64,000 bases of DNA from Thermomonospora echinospora (GTDB taxonomy: Bacteria; Actinomycetota; Actinomycetes; Streptosporangiales; Streptosporangiaceae). The notes beneath the pieces are model-generated. The model ran no database searches. It was not told the DNA's origin and saw only the letters and a list, made by a program, of their open reading frames with translations. Of this stretch, positions 49,460-58,324 are shown piece by piece (positions within the stretch are counted from its first letter, which is position 1; every line of letters begins with the position of its first letter). A program made the translations under genes and the position numbers. The stretch covers positions 1 to 64,000 of the forward strand of contig NZ_FNVO01000019.1 in assembly GCF_900108175.1 (NCBI RefSeq). The letters run 5' to 3'.

Positions 49460-49501
49460 GCCGGGGCCGCACGGGCGGCGATCCGCCCGTGCGGCCCCGG
49501 C
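49460..49501. terminator. Strong bidirectional hairpin between convergent genes
   Basis: Two 19-base arms, 49460-49478 and 49483-49501, are exact inverted complements (GCCGGGGCCGCACGGGCGG and its mate) around a CGAT loop. There is no T run on either side. It separates the hydrolase gene (ends 49454) from the ligase gene (ends 49508). Confidence 0.85.
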
Positions 49502-49507
49502 ACACGC

Positions 49508-51079
49508 CTACGTGGGCGTCCCCGGCTCGTCCGGACTCGGCTTGGCATAGGCCCAATCCGGGGTCATGGCCAGGCGGAGCTCGCGCAGGACCCGCTTGAG
49601 GACCTTGCCCGAGGGGTTCGTGGGGAGTTCCTCGACGAGATAGATCTCTTGGGGAACTTTGAACTTCCCGAGACGCTCACGTGCGTGGTCGATGAGATCG
49701 TCGGCCACAAGTCCCGGCCGGCCGACGACGAAGGCGACCGGCACCTCGACCCACACGGGGTGCGGGACCCCCACCACCGAGGCCGCGAGAACCAGCGGAT
49801 GGTCGGCGAGAACGTTCTCGATCTCAGCGCTCGACATGTTCTCGCCACCACTGCGGATCATGTCCTTCAGACGGTCCCTGATGTAGAGGTAACCGTCCTC
49901 ATCGAAGCAGCCGACATCACCCGTGTGGAACCAGCCGCCGCGGAACGCCTCGGCGGTGGCGACGGGGTCGTCGAGATAGCCCGGGCTGACCTTGGGGCCA
50001 CGAGCGATCACTTCGCCGTTCTCCCCCACGCCGACGTCGTTCCCCTCGGCGTCGACGACCCTGACGTCCACCCAGGGAACGGGGATGCCCACCGAGCCCT
50101 GTTTGCTCTCCATGTGGGCCTCATCCAGGTAGGTGAGGCCACTACAGGTCTCCGTGAGGCCATAACCCTCGATGAGGCGCGCGTTGGGGAACAGCGTGTG
50201 AGCGACCTTGAACAATGCGGAGGTCACCTGAGAGAAGATCAGCCACCGCACCGTGGACAGGTCCGCGTCCACCGTGTCCGCCTCGCGTCGGATCATGTCG
50301 AGCATGGTCGCCGCGACCACCATGCCGGTGATGCCCTCGGCCTCGATCGCGGCCAGGACGCCGGCCGGCTCGAACCGTCGCTGAACGACCATGCAACCGC
50401 CGACATGCCAGATCGCGTATCCGGGAAGGTCGGTGCCGCCGACGTGGTACAGCGGTGCAAAGTTCAAGATCCGGTCGGTCGGACGAAGTCCCAGCTCGAC
50501 GATCTGAGCGTGCATGTTGGCGTTCACGTTGCCGTGAGTCAGCATCACGCCCTTGGGCAGGCTCGTCGTCCCCGACGTGTACACGATTCGCTGAAGCGCC
50601 GCGTCGTCCAATTCGGCGTCCGGGACCTTCTCCCCTCTGTGGGCCGCGATGAGCGCAGGCAGTTCCCGCCAGCTGTCGTCGATGGGTTCGAGCGCGAGCC
50701 GGCGGACCATCGGTAGTCCGGCGACGGCCCTCGCCGTCAGTTCCGCGAACTGGGGGACGGTCGCGACCGCTTCGACCCCGGCACGCTCCATCAGATGCCC
50801 AAGCTCACCCGAGGTCAGCCGGTAGTTCAGTGGTACGCACACGGCACCGAGCCTGGCCAGCGCCAGGGACAGGATCAGGAACTCCGGGACGTTGTCGGCG
50901 ACCACCGCGACACGAGTGCCGCGGGTGACGCCGTCCACCGCGATTCCGGCCGCGAGCGCGTTCACGTCGATGTCGAGTTCGCTGTACGTCCAGCGTCGGC
51001 CCTCGAAGACGAGCGCGTCCCTGTCGGCGAAACGGACGGCGTGGAGGCCGAGCATCCGAGCGAGGTTCGCCGTGCTCAT
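49508..51079 (-). CDS. AMP-forming acyl-CoA synthetase
   Basis: 523 residues. Motifs YTSGTTSLPKGVMLTHGN, EGYGLTETCSG, HTGDVGCFDEDGYLYIRDRL and PSGKVLKRVLREL. Last gene of the 12-kb operon. Sequence-similar to the next gene upstream (51076), pointing to a tandem duplication. Fatty-acid or aryl-acid ligase; substrate unknown. Confidence 0.9.
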   Translation of the reverse strand: MSTANLARMLGLHAVRFADRDALVFEGRRWTYSELDIDVNALAAGIAVDGVTRGTRVAVVADNVPEFLILSLALARLGAVCVPLNYRLTSGELGHLMERAGVEAVATVPQFAELTARAVAGLPMVRRLALEPIDDSWRELPALIAAHRGEKVPDAELDDAALQRIVYTSGTTSLPKGVMLTHGNVNANMHAQIVELGLRPTDRILNFAPLYHVGGTDLPGYAIWHVGGCMVVQRRFEPAGVLAAIEAEGITGMVVAATMLDMIRREADTVDADLSTVRWLIFSQVTSALFKVAHTLFPNARLIEGYGLTETCSGLTYLDEAHMESKQGSVGIPVPWVDVRVVDAEGNDVGVGENGEVIARGPKVSPGYLDDPVATAEAFRGGWFHTGDVGCFDEDGYLYIRDRLKDMIRSGGENMSSAEIENVLADHPLVLAASVVGVPHPVWVEVPVAFVVGRPGLVADDLIDHARERLGKFKVPQEIYLVEELPTNPSGKVLKRVLRELRLAMTPDWAYAKPSPDEPGTPT

Positions 51080-52599
51080 GGCGCCTCTTCCCGCTCACGC
51101 AGCCTCTTCTTCAGGACCTTGCCCGAGTCGTTGCGCGGGAGAGAGTCGACGATGTCGACGTACTTGGGCACCTTGTACTTGGCGAGATCGTCCAGGCAAT
51201 GCCGCCGGATCTCCTCGGGCGCGACCGCGCCAGGCTCGCGGAGGATGACGAAGGCCTTGGGGACCTCGTCCCATTTCTCATCCGGGACACCGATCACCGC
51301 AACTTCCGCGACCTGCGGATGCCGGGCGATGACCCGCTCGATCTCGGCGCCGGCGACGTTCTCGCCACCGGACTTGATGAGATCGGCACGGCGGTCGACG
51401 AACCAGAGGTAGCCGTCCTCGTCCATCCGGCCGACGTCGCCGGTGAGGAACCAGCCGTCCCGGCGGGTGGCCCTGTTGGCCTCGTCGTCGTTCCAGTATC
51501 CGGGCGAGATCTTGTCGCCTCTTACGATGATCTCGCCTTCGACGCCGGGCGGCACTTCCTGGAAGTCCTCGTCGACGATGCGGATGTGGACTCCGGGGAA
51601 GGGGGCCCCGAGCGCGCCGAGCTTGGACTCCTCGTGGGCCGCGTCCATGTAGCAGACACCGTTGCAGAGTTCGGTCATGCCGAACGTGTCGACGGTGCGC
51701 ACATGCGGGAAGAGGTCCTTCACCTTGCGGCGGACGCTCGGCGCCACACCGGCGAAGAGAAGGTAGCGCAGGTCGTCGAGCCGGGGAAGCGGGTCGAGCT
51801 CCATGATGCCGAAGAGGATCTGGGCGGCGAGGACCATCCCGGTGATGCGTTCTTCGGCGGCGATGCGGGCGATGTCGGCGGCCTGGAACGTCGGCGTGAG
51901 GACCATTGTGCCTCCGGCGACGAAGGTCGCGAGCCCGGGTGCCTCCAGGCCGCTGACATGGAACAGAGGGGCCGAGATGAGGATTCGATCGTCTTGCGTG
52001 AGCTCCAGTTCGAGGATCTGCGCCCGATGGTTGGCGACCAGGTTGCCGTACGTGTGGATGACACCCTTGGGGCGGGCGGTGGTGCCGGATGTGTAAAGGA
52101 GCCGGTGTACGTCGTCGGGGCCCTTCTCTGCATCGGCGACGCGGACGTCCGGCGACTGGGCGCTGAGGAGTGTGTCGAGACGTTCAACGCCCGGGAGTGG
52201 GTCCTGCCCGTTCGCGATGACGACCCGCAGACGGGTGTTCTCCTTAAGGTGGGCCGCGTCGGCCCGGAAGTCGTCGTCGTACAGGAGGCAGGTGATTCCG
52301 GCCTGGTCGATGATGTACGCCTGCTCGTTGGCGTGCAGACGCCAGTTCAACGGCACCGCGACGGCGCCGATGCGGCTGAGGGCCAGGAGCTCGATGACGT
52401 AGGTGGCCGTATTGCGTCCCAGGACGCCGACCATGTCCGTCGCCGTGACACCGCCGCTGAGGAGGGCGGCGGCGTGCCGGTCGACGTCGGCGTCGAGCTC
52501 GGCATACGTCCAGCGCCTGCCGTCGCCGACGAGGGCTTCGCGTCCGGCGCGGCGGAGCGCCTGGACGCGAAGTGTCTCGCTGAAGTTGCTCGTCGCCAT
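51076..52599 (-). CDS. AMP-forming acyl-CoA synthetase
   Basis: 507 residues. Motifs YTSGTTARPKGVIHTYGNL, DTFGMTELCNGVCYMD, LTGDVGRMDEDGYLWFVDRR and DSGKVLKKRLRE. Its stop overlaps the start of the 49508 ligase by 4 bp, and the pair share the motif order and lengths of a tandem duplicate. Two ligases in one operon suggest two acids to activate, for example the imported acid and a degradation intermediate. Confidence 0.9.
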   Translation of the reverse strand: MATSNFSETLRVQALRRAGREALVGDGRRWTYAELDADVDRHAAALLSGGVTATDMVGVLGRNTATYVIELLALSRIGAVAVPLNWRLHANEQAYIIDQAGITCLLYDDDFRADAAHLKENTRLRVVIANGQDPLPGVERLDTLLSAQSPDVRVADAEKGPDDVHRLLYTSGTTARPKGVIHTYGNLVANHRAQILELELTQDDRILISAPLFHVSGLEAPGLATFVAGGTMVLTPTFQAADIARIAAEERITGMVLAAQILFGIMELDPLPRLDDLRYLLFAGVAPSVRRKVKDLFPHVRTVDTFGMTELCNGVCYMDAAHEESKLGALGAPFPGVHIRIVDEDFQEVPPGVEGEIIVRGDKISPGYWNDDEANRATRRDGWFLTGDVGRMDEDGYLWFVDRRADLIKSGGENVAGAEIERVIARHPQVAEVAVIGVPDEKWDEVPKAFVILREPGAVAPEEIRRHCLDDLAKYKVPKYVDIVDSLPRNDSGKVLKKRLREREEAP

Positions 52600-53096
52600 C
52601 AGTTCGCGTCTTCCCCGCTGCGGAAGGCCAGGATCTCCTCCCGGCTGGGAAGACTGACGAACTCCAGCAAGTTGCCGTCGAGGTCACGGGCGGCGAACGC
52701 CGTGATGTAGCCGTAGTTCTCCAGAAGCACCCGCTGCGGGGGACGGATGCACTCGGCACCAAGGTCCACGAGCCGCTGGTGGACCTCGGCGATCTCGTCA
52801 CGCGGAACCTGGAAGCTCAGCAGGAAGGTGCCCAGTTCAAGATGCCCGGCGGTCGCGGTGCGTTTCTTTGTACCGTTCCATTCGATGAGTTCGAGCTGAC
52901 CTATCTGCGTCGGGCCCTGAAGGTACTGAACCTTGCCGGTGGTCCCCTTCGGGAGCCCGAGGCTCTCCTCGATCCCGGGCCCGCCGACGTCGGTCCGCAG
53001 CGTCTTCTTGTAGCCGAGGGCCTTCTCGTAGAAGTCGGCGGCGCGATCAAGGTCGGAGACGGTTATCGCCACGTGGTGGACTTCGCTGACAGGCAT
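52599..53096 (-). CDS. VOC-superfamily protein
   Basis: 165 residues from ATG at 53096. VSEVHHVAITVSDLDRAADF marks the start of the first beta-alpha-beta unit; QIGQLELIEWNG and RDLDGNLLEFVSLP carry glutamates at metal-ligand positions, with His7 or His8. So a metal-binding enzyme is likely, such as an epimerase or extradiol-type dioxygenase-like protein. Its stop overlaps the ligase start by one base. Confidence 0.85.
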   Translation of the reverse strand: MPVSEVHHVAITVSDLDRAADFYEKALGYKKTLRTDVGGPGIEESLGLPKGTTGKVQYLQGPTQIGQLELIEWNGTKKRTATAGHLELGTFLLSFQVPRDEIAEVHQRLVDLGAECIRPPQRVLLENYGYITAFAARDLDGNLLEFVSLPSREEILAFRSGEDAN

Positions 53097-53130
53097 GACT
53101 TCTTCTCTCTCCTGAGCGGGCACGAAGCGG

Positions 53131-54030
53131 CTACGCGCCGAGAACCTTCTGGATGAGCGCGACCTCGTCCGCACCGCTTCGGGGAACGATGTGGTCGTCG
53201 AGCGATCGGATCTCGTCGATCGCTTCGAGGATGTCCTCGGGCGACGCGGGCTCCGGCCCCGAGTACCAGCCGGGAGTCACGCCGAGGAAGATCCGACCGA
53301 CGCGGCCGCCGCCGGCCGTGAGGATCTGCCGGTTGAGATCGCACTGCTCCGAGGCGAGGTAGGCCGCGACCGCCGCGACGTGCCGCGGGTCGAACCGGTC
53401 GGCCAGCTCGCCGAGGAGGCCCTCGGTCATGCGCGTGGCCGCGGTCGGCGACAGCGCGTTGACGCGGATTCCGTAGCGCTCGCCCTCCAGCGCCAGCACG
53501 TTCATCAGGCCGATGAGACCCGCCTTCGCAGCGGCGTAGCTGGACTGGCCGAAGGTCCCGAGCAGCCCGGACGAGGAGGTGGTGAGCACGATACGGCCGT
53601 AGCCCCGCTCGACCATGTGCTTCCACGCCGGGCGCAGGACATTGAACGCTCCCCCGAGGTGGACGTCGAGGACGGCGGTGATGTCGTCGTCGGTCATCCT
53701 CCCGAAGGTGCGGTCCCGCAGGATCCCGGCGTTGTGGATGACGGCGTCCACACGGCCGAACTCGTTCATCGCCCGCCGTACCAAGGCGGCGCCGCCCTCG
53801 ACGGTCGCCACCGAGTCCGTGGACGCGGTGGCGATGCCGCCGAGTCTGCGGATCTCCTGGGCGACCGCCTCGGCGGCGCCCGAGGAGCCCGAGCCGTCGA
53901 CGGCCCCGCCGAGGTCGTTGACGACCACCCGCGCCCCGCGTTCGGCCAGCGTGAACGCGTGCGCCCGGCCGATGCCGTTGCCGGCACCGGTGACGATCAC
54001 GGTCCTGCCTTCGAAATCGACCTTCTCCAT
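53131..54030 (-). CDS. SDR, MFE-2-like hydroxyacyl-CoA dehydrogenase
   Basis: 299 residues from ATG at 54030. NAD motif TGAGNGIG (14-21), VVVNDLGGAVDG typical of the MFE-2 group, Ser152-154 and Tyr165-x3-Lys169 (SSYAAAK). It parallels the SDR at 28653 of cluster 1 and would oxidise a 3-hydroxyacyl-CoA. Here no MaoC gene follows; hydration would need the crotonase at 61811. One-base overlap with the thiolase stop. Confidence 0.88.
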   Translation of the reverse strand: MEKVDFEGRTVIVTGAGNGIGRAHAFTLAERGARVVVNDLGGAVDGSGSSGAAEAVAQEIRRLGGIATASTDSVATVEGGAALVRRAMNEFGRVDAVIHNAGILRDRTFGRMTDDDITAVLDVHLGGAFNVLRPAWKHMVERGYGRIVLTTSSSGLLGTFGQSSYAAAKAGLIGLMNVLALEGERYGIRVNALSPTAATRMTEGLLGELADRFDPRHVAAVAAYLASEQCDLNRQILTAGGGRVGRIFLGVTPGWYSGPEPASPEDILEAIDEIRSLDDHIVPRSGADEVALIQKVLGA

Positions 54031-55214
54031 CACAGCTCACTCCCCAGAACGGCGACGAACGCGACCGAGGAACCGGGCTGGCCGCCCAGGTTCTGCACAA
54101 CGGCGAGCTCGGCGTCCGGAACCTGCCGCGCGCCCGCCTCGCCGCGAAGCTGGGTGAAGCACTCGAACATCATGCGCAGGCCGGTGGCACCGATCGGGTG
54201 GCCGAAGGACTTCAGGCCGCCGTCGGTGTTGACCGGCAGGGCGCCGTCGAGGTCGTACCGGCCGTCGAGGATGTCGCGCCACGCCTTGCCGCGCTCGGAG
54301 AACCCGAGGTCCTCCATGAGCACGACCTCGGTCGGGGTGAAGCAGTCGTGTACCTCGGCGAGCGAGATCTCCGTCGCCGGGTCCGTCACGCCCGCCTGCG
54401 TGTAGGCCTGTTCCGCCGCGGCGACGACCTCGGGGAAGGTCGTGAAGTCGTACCCGCCGGTGGCGAGCCCGGCACCGGAGCCGGCGACGAAGCTCATGCC
54501 CCGCAGGAACACCGGCTTGTCGGTGTAGTCGAAGGCGTCCTCCGCGCGGACGATGACGGCCGCCGCCGCCCCGTCGGACACGCCGGAACAGTCCAGCACG
54601 CCGAGTTGGCCCGCGATGCGCGGCGCGCTCTCGACGGCCTCCGCCGTGACGGGCCTGCGGAACTGGGCGCGCTCGTTGAGGGCCCCGTTCGCGTGGTTCT
54701 TCACCGCGACGCGGGTCAGCGCACTGCGCATGTCACGGTCACCGACACCGTACGCCGCCTGGTAGGCGGGGCCCAGCAGCGAGAATCCCGCCGGGGCGGT
54801 CCAGTCGATGTCGGTCCCGTCCGAGGGCGGAAGGACCGCGGACAGACCGGACTGTGAACTGTCCTTGAGCTTCTCGACGCCTGTGGCCATGACGACGTCG
54901 TAGGCGCCGGACGCGACGCCGAAGACCGCGTTGCGGAACGCCTCCGAACCGGTCGCGCAGTAGTTCTCGACTCGGGTCACGGGCTTTCCGACCAGGCGCA
55001 GCGGTCTGGCGAGGACCTGGCCGGAGAGGCCCGTCCCCTGGGTGCCGACCCAGAACGCGTCGATGTCCCCCACTGACAGGCCGGGCAGGGACTTCAGGCA
55101 GTCGTCGACGGCGTCAACAACAAGGTCGTCGGCCGAGGAGTTCCAATGGTCGCGGAACGGCGTGCACCCCATCGCGACGATGGCCACGTCGTGGGCCATG
55201 CGGCTAGTCGTCAT
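54030..55214 (-). CDS. SCP2-type thiolase (acetyl-CoA acetyltransferase family)
   Basis: 394 residues from ATG at 55214 (ATG at 55199 is the alternative). Nucleophile Cys86 (RVENYCATGSEAF), VHDCFTPTEVVLMEDLG, and GHPIGATGLRMMF with its His are intact, so it should be catalytic. It lies next to the synthase-like/DUF35 fusion gene, its start inside that gene's end, which predicts co-translation and a complex. It would cleave a 3-ketoacyl-CoA or, in the reverse sense, condense two thioesters. Confidence 0.87.
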   Translation of the reverse strand: MTTSRMAHDVAIVAMGCTPFRDHWNSSADDLVVDAVDDCLKSLPGLSVGDIDAFWVGTQGTGLSGQVLARPLRLVGKPVTRVENYCATGSEAFRNAVFGVASGAYDVVMATGVEKLKDSSQSGLSAVLPPSDGTDIDWTAPAGFSLLGPAYQAAYGVGDRDMRSALTRVAVKNHANGALNERAQFRRPVTAEAVESAPRIAGQLGVLDCSGVSDGAAAAVIVRAEDAFDYTDKPVFLRGMSFVAGSGAGLATGGYDFTTFPEVVAAAEQAYTQAGVTDPATEISLAEVHDCFTPTEVVLMEDLGFSERGKAWRDILDGRYDLDGALPVNTDGGLKSFGHPIGATGLRMMFECFTQLRGEAGARQVPDAELAVVQNLGGQPGSSVAFVAVLGSEL

Positions 55215-56610
55215 TGGTCGTGGCCTCCCACGGACGGAGCTTCCAGAAGTAGTTGTGGATCGCGTCGGTGGTCCACAGGCGGCGGAACGTGGGCCGCATC
55301 TTCATACCCACGACGACGGCCTCGGGAGCGACGTCGGTCGCATAGGCGCTGAGCCGACCGCCCCTGGTGCCGTCGGCTTCGAAGTCCGCAACGACGATCG
55401 CGACCTCGGCCTCGGGCATGGTCGTCAGACGGTCCCGGGTGACCGAGACCACGGTGGCGACGCGGTCGCGCAGCGAGACCTTGCCCGGGGCGCCGGCGTC
55501 TCCGGCGATGCCGCAGGACGCGCAGACCCGGCCCGGCGGTGTGGTGATGCCGCCGCAGGCGTCGCAGAGGGCTCCTTCGAGCCGGTACTTCCAGGCGGCC
55601 CGGCGGTGCATCGGCGGGGCGGCGGGAGACGGCGCGGCCGGACGGGCCGGGCCCTGGACGTCGAGCAGGCCGCGCCAGCGCAGATAGCGGCCGTAGGAGA
55701 GGTTCTCCCGGTCGGCGAGCTGGTCCCGCACCGAGCGTCCGCCGCGCGCGGTCCGGACGCCGCCGCCGACCCGGAGGACGAAGGCGTCCGCGCCCTCGGC
55801 CGCCGAAAGCAGCAGGACGGTCTGCCCCGGCAGGGCCACGTCAAGGGTCGCGGCGAGCAGCAGGCCCGGGTGGGCGGCGCCGGTGTAGCCGGTGAGCCGT
55901 TCGATCTCGGCGTCCTCGCCGGACCCGCCGAAGGTGCGGCGGAGGGCCGCGGCCGCGCGGGCGTTGGAGGACGCAACGACGACGTGGTCGACGGTGTCCA
56001 GGCCCGCGTCGGCCAGCGCCCGGTGCGCCGCCTCCTTTGCGCTCGCGACCAGGATCTCAGCGGTGAACCGCTCGTCCCAGACGTGGTCGTGCCGCTCTCC
56101 GGAGAGCCGCCACCGGTCCAGCACCTCGGTGGTCCGGCCTGCGCGGGACAGCAGGACGGCCGCGGCGTCACCGGCGGTGAACGCGGCGGCGGCGTCGCCC
56201 TGCGCGAGTTCGTCGGGCGCGCCGGGCCGGGTCGTGCGAACGTCGGAGAGCGCGACGGCGGCGCCGGCCCGGATCACCAGGTCGAGCGCGGTCGCGCCCG
56301 CCCGGTGGCCGCGCAGGTCGGCGGCGGCCACGCCGGGGTCCAGGCCGAGGGCCTCATGCACGATCCCCGCCGAGGTCTTGCCTTCGTAGGGCGCGTTGGT
56401 CGTCGCGAGGAGGATCTGGTGACCGGCGGGTGTGTCGGCGGCGATCCCACGGAGCGCCTCGACCGCCATCGTCACGGTGTCCTCATCGAACGCGGCGACG
56501 CTGCGCGCCGGACCCCCGGCACGCGGCCCGGCACCGTCGAGACTGTTGCCGGCCAGTACGTATGCGGGCAGGTACGCCGCGTACGCGCCGATGCCGTTCT
56601 GTTCGGGCAT
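55204..56610 (-). CDS. HMG-CoA-synthase-like domain fused to DUF35 zinc ribbon/OB fold
   Basis: 468 residues from ATG at 56610; upstream frame lacks family sequence. Residues 1-290 follow archaeal HMG-CoA synthase (GIGAYAAYLPAY, DEDTVTMAVEAL, ADLRGHRAGATALDLVIRAG). The positions of its Glu, Cys and His appear as Thr/Asn (ATTNAPYEG), His102 (LRGHRAG) and Ser (VASSNARA), so the triad is probably lost. Residues about 335-468 are DUF35 with zinc cysteines 349, 352, 363 and 366 (CDACG, CASCG). In archaea thiolase, synthase and DUF35 form one complex; here two of the three are fused beside a thiolase. A scaffold or CoA-binding role is inferred. Confidence 0.75.
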   Translation of the reverse strand: MPEQNGIGAYAAYLPAYVLAGNSLDGAGPRAGGPARSVAAFDEDTVTMAVEALRGIAADTPAGHQILLATTNAPYEGKTSAGIVHEALGLDPGVAAADLRGHRAGATALDLVIRAGAAVALSDVRTTRPGAPDELAQGDAAAAFTAGDAAAVLLSRAGRTTEVLDRWRLSGERHDHVWDERFTAEILVASAKEAAHRALADAGLDTVDHVVVASSNARAAAALRRTFGGSGEDAEIERLTGYTGAAHPGLLLAATLDVALPGQTVLLLSAAEGADAFVLRVGGGVRTARGGRSVRDQLADRENLSYGRYLRWRGLLDVQGPARPAAPSPAAPPMHRRAAWKYRLEGALCDACGGITTPPGRVCASCGIAGDAGAPGKVSLRDRVATVVSVTRDRLTTMPEAEVAIVVADFEADGTRGGRLSAYATDVAPEAVVVGMKMRPTFRRLWTTDAIHNYFWKLRPWEATTNDD

Positions 56611-56626
56611 GAGTGGGTCGTGCCTC

Positions 56627-57418
56627 CTAGCTCCAGGTAGGGATGGCTCTGAGCAGCCGCTGGGTGTAGTCCTGCCGGGGCCGGTCGAGCACTTCCATGG
56701 CGGGGCCCTGCTCGACCACACGGCCGCTGTTCATGACCGCGATGCGGTCGCACAGGTCGCTGGCCAGCATCAGGTCGTGGGTGACGAACAGGAGCCCGAT
56801 GCCGAGCTCGTCGACAAGGGATCGAAAGAGTTCGACGACCTTGGTCTGAGTGGTCACGTCGAGTGCCGTGGTGCACTCGTCGGCGATGACCAACGACGGT
56901 CGGGTGACCACCGCGAGGCCGATGGCGACCCGCTGGCGGAGACCTCCGGACAGCTGGTGCGGGTAGCTGTCGAGGACGCGCTTCGCATCGGTGATCCGCA
57001 TTTGTTCGAGCACCTCGACCGAGCGGCGCTCGATGTCGTTCCTGCTGATGCCGCGCACATGCCGACGAAGGACCTCCGCGAGGTGGGCCCGCACCTTCAT
57101 GAGCGGGTTGAGCGAGCGGGACGCGTCCTGGAAGACCATTCCGACGGCGGTGCCGCGGACCCGGCCGGTACGGTCGACGCCCGGCGCGATGATCTGTTCT
57201 CCCGCAAGAGAGATCGATCCCCCGTCCACGCGGACGTTCTTCTCAAGGAGCCCTACGACGGACCGGGCCAAGGTGGTCTTGCCGGAGCCGGACTCACCGA
57301 CGACCCCGACGACCTCACCACGCCCGATATCCAGGTCGACGTCCTCCAGCAGCCGGAGGTCACCATGCGAGAGACGGGCCGTGATGGACAGACCCGAGAT
57401 GTTGACAAGCTCCGTCAT
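56627..57418 (-). CDS. ABC importer ATPase, DppD/OppD type
   Basis: 263 residues. Walker A GESGSGKTT (41-49), signature LSGGLRQR (156-163), Walker B LVIADE (176-181). It lacks the usual C-terminal oligopeptide-binding extension, being short for a DppD (about 320), though the core is complete. Partner of the permeases and second ATPase in the same operon. Start overlaps the permease stop by 4 bp. Confidence 0.9.
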   Translation of the reverse strand: MTELVNISGLSITARLSHGDLRLLEDVDLDIGRGEVVGVVGESGSGKTTLARSVVGLLEKNVRVDGGSISLAGEQIIAPGVDRTGRVRGTAVGMVFQDASRSLNPLMKVRAHLAEVLRRHVRGISRNDIERRSVEVLEQMRITDAKRVLDSYPHQLSGGLRQRVAIGLAVVTRPSLVIADECTTALDVTTQTKVVELFRSLVDELGIGLLFVTHDLMLASDLCDRIAVMNSGRVVEQGPAMEVLDRPRQDYTQRLLRAIPTWS

Positions 57419-58317
57419 CGGCGTCGCTTTCGTGGGTCGTGGTGGGTGAGCAGTGCATCACCGAGGAGGTTGACCAACAGGACCAGGACGGTGATGGCGA
57501 GTCCTGGGAAGAACGCGATCCACCACGCCTGGCTCAGCTCGTCCTGGCCTGACGCGAGCATGGAGCCCCAGCTGGCCTTGGGCGGCACGACACCGAGGCC
57601 GAGAAAACTGAGTGCGCTCTCGACGAGAATCGCGGTGCCGACCTGAAGCGTTCCCAGGGCAACGATCGTCCCGGCGAGGTTCGGCAGTACGTGCCGGAAC
57701 ACGATCCGGGCCTCTGAGGCTCCGACGGCGCGCAGCCCGAGGATGAACTGCCGTTCGCGGACGGCCAGGGTCGTGGCGCGCGTCACGCGGGCGCAGGCGG
57801 CCCATCCGGTGAGCGCCAGGACGAGGAACAGCACCGGCAGCGAGCTGCCGCGGTTGGAGATGATCGCCAGGGCGATGAGGATGAACGGCAGTGCGAGCTG
57901 GGCGTCGATGAGGATGGAGATCACCTTGTCGACCCAGCCGCGGAAGTAGCCCGCGAGAAGACCGATCAGGACCCCGGGGCCGATCGCGACCAGTGCGCCG
58001 ACCAGGCCGATCATGATCGTCAACCGGCCACTGGTCACCAGTTCCGTGAGGACGTCCTGGCCCCGCTTGTCGGTGCCGAGGGGGTGCTCCCAGGTGCCGC
58101 CGGACAGGAACGCAGGTGGCTGTCGTGTCCTCGTGAGATCCTGTCCCTCCTCCGGGAGGAGACCGGTCACCGGGAGGACGAAGACGAGGGCCGCGATCAC
58201 CAACAGCGGCATGGCCAGCCAGAACACCGAGGTGCGGGCGCGCCGGGGCTTCCGGGCCTTGGGGGCCTTGGGAGCCTCTCCCTTGGACGTACGGGAGTCG
58301 AGTTCGAGCCGACTCAT
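57415..58317 (-). CDS. ABC importer permease, DppC/OppC type
   Basis: 300 residues. N-terminal cytoplasmic Lys/Arg-rich segment (KAPKARKPRRAR), one membrane helix, then HPLGTDKRGQDVLTELVTSG, the classical OppC motif, followed by about five helices and the EAA loop (LRAVGASEARIVFRHVLPNL). It forms the channel with the 58325 product. 7-bp gap to the next gene upstream. Confidence 0.9.
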   Translation of the reverse strand: MSRLELDSRTSKGEAPKAPKARKPRRARTSVFWLAMPLLVIAALVFVLPVTGLLPEEGQDLTRTRQPPAFLSGGTWEHPLGTDKRGQDVLTELVTSGRLTIMIGLVGALVAIGPGVLIGLLAGYFRGWVDKVISILIDAQLALPFILIALAIISNRGSSLPVLFLVLALTGWAACARVTRATTLAVRERQFILGLRAVGASEARIVFRHVLPNLAGTIVALGTLQVGTAILVESALSFLGLGVVPPKASWGSMLASGQDELSQAWWIAFFPGLAITVLVLLVNLLGDALLTHHDPRKRRR

Positions 58318-58324
58318 CGTGGTC

